Origin: Medicago truncatula
Taxonomy: Eukaryota > Streptophyta > Magnoliopsida > Fabales > Fabaceae
DNA length: 64,000 bases
Direction: 5' to 3'
Assembly (NCBI RefSeq): GCF_003473485.1
Contig: NC_053049.1
Coordinates: 29,719,292 to 29,783,291, forward strand
Shown: positions 58,812 to 64,000 of the stretch, piece by piece
Numbering within the stretch: position 1 is the first letter of the stretch
How the letters are laid out: every line of letters starts with the position of its first letter
Program-made: the position numbers and the translations under genes
Notes under the pieces: generated by a model
What the model saw: only the letters and a program-made list of their open reading frames with translations
The model's database searches: none
Told to the model about the DNA's origin: nothing

Positions 58812-59576
58812 AATCCGCTTGTTATATTTTGGTGATTGCTGGTTTTAGTTATATGCATGTGAATGTCTTGTGAGTTGAATAAAATAATTTGAATATTCAG
58901 ATATTGTGATATGGATGATAATCTTTGATGTGTGATTTAATCTTGTGCATGAGTCAACATGCCAAAAATTATGGTTATTCTACTTCCCCCTACAGCATTT
59001 TAACAATCACACAATTAAACACATTAATTGTTCTTGACCATTGACTTGAGATCGAATGGATGATATTACACCTTCACTAAATTATCTTTAACTAATATTT
59101 ACTATTGATTTGAGATTAGACGACTAAGATCAATAAACATGTCATGCTTTTACATCTTGAATCCCAAATCCTAAACTACCTAGAGGCTGTTGCATTGCAG
59201 TGGGGGAAGACGTCAGCGGTGTTTACCACATGTTAAATGGGTATGTAATCTGTTGTTATAAAGAGTGAGATAGGGTGGAATTTAGTTGGAATTTGGGAGA
59301 GAATAGAGACTATCAAATTGCCCAGATTATCTTTTCTATCCGCTTTATGCATTTACTCTTTGTACTTAAGAAGCTTTGAATCTGTTATAGCGTTGAAATG
59401 AAACAAGTCAGTGTTATTTTCATTGATATAAACAAGTGGTATCTATTTTTCTATTACATTTCTGGTACCTATTACAAATCTTCATTAAAGAAGGTATATC
59501 AGATTAAAACAACTATTTTGCATAATCAAATTCAGTTACAACAACAAATCATGCAAAAAACTACCAATAACATCAT
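58812..59576. other. Shared 3' region between nucleoredoxin B and pantothenate kinase
   Basis: The two genes converge here. Bases 58812-58990 match the flank of nucleoredoxin A, and 59000-59576 match 50335-51087, so this joins parts that lie more than 6 kb apart in the other copy. No gene is seen. Confidence 0.7.
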
Positions 59577-62500
59577 CTAAGCCGCATACACACTACACTC
59601 AATACTTTCATCACCAATTAATTCACCATCTAGTTGACCATTCATCTTATCAACAGCGAAAGATAATTTGGTCGGACTTTGTTGGGCTTCTTGCTTGACC
59701 AATAATTCTTTGAGGCCATGTTTATCAGAACTCATGAAGGCACCTACAGCTCCAAGAAACCCTTCATGCCGCAAGAACATTGCTTTCGCCTCACCTTTAG
59801 ACCTAAAAAATAAACAAAGATTCACTAGTTTATGTTTTTCTGATTAAAATCATGTCAGGACTCAGAAGCAAGTGTCAAGTGGGCTTAGAAATCCTATCAA
59901 ACTTTCCATGCATTATAGCAAAACAATGAGAGTTTTACATTCTAAATTTTAGCGCACAAATGCAAACTCATCCCTTCAAGCCCTAACTTGCTCCCTGCCA
60001 ACCGTTAGGAATGTGCTAAAATTGTAGTTGAGCATTTGCAGTTGCATGTTGTAAAATTGATGCCAACGTAGATAAATGCTGGCTTTAATTGATGAAAAGA
60101 TATATAAAATACTTGCATTTTATAGATGAAAGTTGTAATCATAATATTTTTTATGATTCTAAATATAATTTTTTTTGTCGAACATGGAAGAGCCTGAGAA
60201 GTCTCGGACGTAGCCTAATCGTGGTCATGTTTGTCGGTGACTTCCTAAAGGCTATCTTTTGTGTTCAATAAGAACAATAATGTTCAATAGTATTGTTTTG
60301 GTCCTATAGAACCAAAAGTTTTTGTGAATGTTGTAAGGGACAGAAACAATTTCAAATGAGCTGTTATTGGTAAGAGATATAAGTCTATGTCCCACAACAT
60401 AATCCATATTAGTTATGAAGCACCAAAGTGGCAGTTGATGAACAGAGGATCTTCTTTGTCACTTACCAGAAATTAACAGCAACAGATAGTGTATCCATTG
60501 TAAAAGGATGCCTCTGAATAAAAAATCCACCAAAAAATATCCTCTTCAGCCCAAAACGAAGGGCATTTAAGTAAGAGATCTGAAAGCAAACAACATAGCA
60601 AAACAAATAAGAGCCAAAATTCATTTCCCGCTTAAAGTGACATAAATATTGCACGATAAATATATAAATAGGAGGAAATTAGAGTATAAGAATTTAACTC
60701 TGCAATTGGACCGGACACGACACGGATACAGACACGCCGACACTGCTAATAATTTCAGAAAATCACATAATTCACTGTAATTATATGTGTCGGACACCGG
60801 GACACGGCTAATCCGAGAAGTGTCCGTGCTTCATAGGTGAAGAGGAAACCATTGGAGAGAATTATAATTTTTCCATTTTCTGTTCAATTTTAATAAACAA
60901 TTGTTTTCTTTTTTATCTTCTCTAGCAGTTTCCTATTCCTTTTTCTTCGCTTCATAACAGTATCTGATGTAATGTTGAATGTTTTCATTATGCAGATATA
61001 TTAGGTTAAAGAATGGTAGGTAGAGAGAGGTCAGAATGTCCTCTTAGATACAAAGAACTGACGCCTAGTATAGGATAAATACACAAGCGCAGCCCAAGAA
61101 GATTCACTAACAAAATAAGTCTCCAAACGCTAATATCTTTTTCGGTTACGCCAAACGCTAATATCTAACCATGCATATGTATGTAAAAGCTCATATCCAC
61201 AATCATATTTAACTCTGCCTCTATATACTGAAATCAGTGCAAAATAGCTTTGATTTGTCCTTGTGCATACAACAATATTCTAGTTTTCCCATCAAACAAA
61301 TATCAATAACATGCAAAGTAGCATTTTGGCTTCCTTCTTTTATCTAGCAACTAAGAATGTTCCACTATATCTTTTTTTTTTTAAATTGCTAATGAGAAAG
61401 AATACAGAGAAGAAACAAATAGGGTGAACAAGAAATATTCTTCACTAACCAACCATTATAAACATAGAAAGGCACAAAGAAGATCATTGCAAAAAAGAAA
61501 ACCAAATTGCAGGTATCGAGACATGCAAAAAGGTTCTACTTCACTAGATACATTGTACGAATGGATATGCTTATGATAAAGAATTACTTAATAATATTGA
61601 GTAGTGCACAGTAGCGTTTACGAATCCACAGTACAAAACTGACCTGTCCAATATTATTTGAAATCATTCTTAGAAGAGATCGAGCCATATCTTCGGGTCT
61701 GTAATCTTCTCGCTCCTTTTTATCAGACATTGCCTTTCCAAAACTAGATGCTATTGCAGTAGATGAAAGACCAATCTGTTATCAATGAAAGAAAAATATA
61801 TATTAGCAAACCGAATAGCTCTAAGATAATGTTGATCTCCATTTAAAACGTTTAGAGTAATTGTATTATCATATTGATCAGGAAAAGTGACATAAACTTT
61901 CACGAGTCATACCTTTGCATAATCCATTCCACCATAAATATCTCCGACAAGCATATCTACCTCTTTGTTGTTGCCCTGATAACTTAATTCCAGCAACTCA
62001 TCAAAGCTGAACCACAAAGTGCATTGATGTTAATCCTGTGAGTCTATATAGAACCAATAATGAATATGTCCTAAAAATAAATAAGTAATAAATAACCTCT
62101 TGCATTGAGTTAAAAGCTTTCCTAAACCCCAGAAAGTGCCTCCACCTATACTCGTTCCACTAACTCGCTCGAATTTTCCATTTCCTTCCACCTATATGAA
62201 TTGAAAACATTAAGAGATTTACTAGTGTTTAAAAAATTCAGAATTGGAAGAATATAGAAATTATGTATCTTGAATAATAACAACCTTGATCATGCTAACA
62301 CCAGATCCAATATTAACAAGAAGATATGGATACAAATCATTTTGATCTATCTGCACAAATTGCCTTTGATCACCCATATAGGTATAGGCTTCTCGGTCGA
62401 CTACCTATAGAAAGAAGAACAAGACAGAGATTAGATCCTGTATTGCGAAATTCTCAAAGTTCTTAAGAAGGAATACACAAACAACTACCAAATCTTATAA

Positions 62501-63643
62501 GCACTATTATGGCCATAAAACTAATCAATGTGGGATCAAACATATATGCTAAACTTTTGGGACATCAAAGATTATTTATTGAATGAATGGCAGAAAAATG
62601 GATATGAACCAGTCATTTATTTGATGTTTAAATATGGGTTATTATTTGATTTATAACAATAAACTAGCATAATTAGTATGTTAGTAGGATCCTACCTCGA
62701 GAAGAAAATTTGCTCCTGCAACAAGACAATCCATTTCATCTTCCTTGTCAAGATTTATCCCTAGCCTTTCTTTGAAGGGGTCTGCATATTTGTATGAACC
62801 ACCACCTGTGGCCTTCACACCAATAATTTTCATTCTTAAGAAGTATATAACAAAGATCCAAGTGCTTCAATAATAAATATACATTACATTTTATTGAATG
62901 GACATTTTTCATTTGAAATGTCTCTCCAAACTTCTACATGTGCAAGTGCATGTGATTGTGATTGTGCACATATTTACTTTCTGAAATTATTATTAATACT
63001 CTTTGATTTTTACTAAGCTTCTAGGAATATATGTATGCTGACCAGGACACAAATTCAATAGCTAAGGAATAGAAATTGCTTCAGATCATAGCAGAGGGAC
63101 TCAAATTGGTAACTTATTTAGATAGAACCTATTATATTTTCTGAAAACACCTATCTGCAAAAGCATAAGGGCAACAGAAACAAATGGTTCATAATATAAC
63201 AAGTTCAAACTTTTAAATTTTAATTACCTTAATAGATATTGGTTGACTTCCAGGATTTTCTTGCTGCCGACTACCTGAATTCATCACCAGTTACAATTAA
63301 TTGACGTAAAAAGCAGAGCAGTAATAAGAATGTGGTCACGTGATTCAGAATATTTGATTACAATGTGATGAAACAAACACTATCAAGTATCAGGATTTGC
63401 AGCAATGAAGAAACAAAATTCTACACACACCTCCAGGATGAAGTTTCATGGTCTTGATAAAATCTATACAATCATCTATCTTGCTTGTTTCAAACTTCTT
63501 AAAATTGAGCTTTCCTTTAAGAACAGGATGGTTCCTCCTACTGCCTTTGGATTTCTCTGAAGTATTTCTAGGAGAAATCTCCGCCTCACCGTCCACAAAA
63601 TGATCATCATCTTTTGTGAAGTATACTAATTTATTAAGAGATC
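59577..63643 (-). CDS. PANK1: Pantothenate kinase (type II, eukaryotic), 5' end outside the window
   Basis: Nine exons are visible: 63431-63643, 63228-63274, 62696-62812, 62285-62404, 62097-62191, 61913-62006, 61644-61775, 60467-60579 and 59577-59802. The first visible exon starts at [11 protein letters not shown], so the ATP-binding DIG start lies past the right edge. Conserved parts follow: [104 protein letters not shown] and [15 protein letters not shown]. The enzyme phosphorylates pantothenate, the first step of coenzyme A synthesis. It ends soon after the kinase domain and lacks the DUF89 phosphatase domain of plant PANK2, hence PANK1-type. Its last two exons have a broken copy at 50.3-52.2 kb. 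Confidence 0.92.
60700..60836. mobile_element. Dispersed MITE-like repeat in a pantothenate kinase intron
   Basis: CCGGACACGACACGGATACA at one side and GTCGGACACCGGGACACGGC with GTGTCCGTGCTTCATAGG at the other mark this element, a relative of 48190-48345. In the broken copy the same site is followed by the 98-bp tandem unit instead. Confidence 0.55.
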
Positions 63644-64000
63644 CTATCAACAGATAGAGAACATTATTAACCACCAAGAAACCAAAATAATATCGTACTC
63701 ATTAAACGCCAGGCCAACACTATACATTGCAAATAATTCTTAGAATTTGGATTGGGTTTTGCTAAACCTAACAAAACATAATTGTAAGGTGAAAGATTGT
63801 CAAAGCAAAGATCACTGATTAGAGATGCTACAAATCATTTTAGTAATATTAGAAATGTGGGACACTTCTAGTCTAAGAATGCTTCTCACTGTCAAAATAC
63901 AATAACATTATCTTAGAATCCTTAGTGTTAATTTAATCTCCTATATACAATACAAGAGAATCAAAGGCATTATTATAGTAGTAAATGGTGCTACAATTCA
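63644..64000. other. Intron of the pantothenate kinase gene
   Basis: No exon with the expected DIG motif is found here, so this is probably the large intron upstream of the first visible exon, continuing beyond the edge. Confidence 0.6.

Overview
The window is plant nuclear DNA. Genes carry GT-AG introns, intergenic DNA is AT-rich, and plant-specific families are present: a PERK receptor kinase, a bHLH90-type factor, plant nucleoredoxins, a P-class PPR protein and a Shewanella-like phosphatase. The tRNA-derived SINE and several short dispersed repeats resemble those of temperate legumes (Medicago, clover, pea group). The legume assignment is inference; eukaryote and plant are firm.

Layout: an inverted repeat and a SINE-like segment (1-1.05 kb); a PERK kinase gene on + (1.66-6.2 kb); a bHLH90-like gene on - (7.57-9.64 kb); a repeat zone with two foldback elements (10.1-14.6 kb); a single-exon SLP2-like phosphatase on + (14.93-16.15 kb); an eroded copy of the PERK/bHLH intergenic block (17.76-18.49 kb); a broken chromovirus fossil carrying a CACTA element that itself carries a Mutator-like MITE (18.49-24.2 kb); a small membrane protein on - (25.06-25.55 kb); a broken LINE (26.65-28.03 kb); a damaged F-box gene on + (30.18-31.41 kb) with a duplicated 3' flank and a second LINE tail; a gene-free repeat zone (34-41.5 kb).

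From 41.5 kb to the right edge lies a duplicated block. Nucleoredoxin copy A (41.55-43.82 kb), a DUF220/START-like gene (47.67-49.91 kb) and a two-exon remnant of a pantothenate kinase 3' end (50.3-52.2 kb) form one copy. Nucleoredoxin copy B (56.86-58.81 kb) and an apparently intact pantothenate kinase gene (59.58 kb to beyond the edge) form the other. A 964-residue PPR gene (52.67-55.57 kb, -) sits between them. Copy B has lost exactly the C-terminal zinc-binding DC1 domain.

The genes look like independently acting loci: CoA synthesis (pantothenate kinase), thiol redox control (nucleoredoxins), organelle RNA handling (PPR), cell-wall signalling (PERK) and transcription (bHLH). No operon-like or cluster-like pathway, CRISPR array or new multi-gene system is visible. 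The most unusual items are the three-level transposon nest with all target duplications readable, the head-to-head retroelement halves, a family of foldback elements with 9-bp target duplications, the 13-bp stem with a TTCG loop just before the PERK start codon, and the domain loss between the nucleoredoxin copies.
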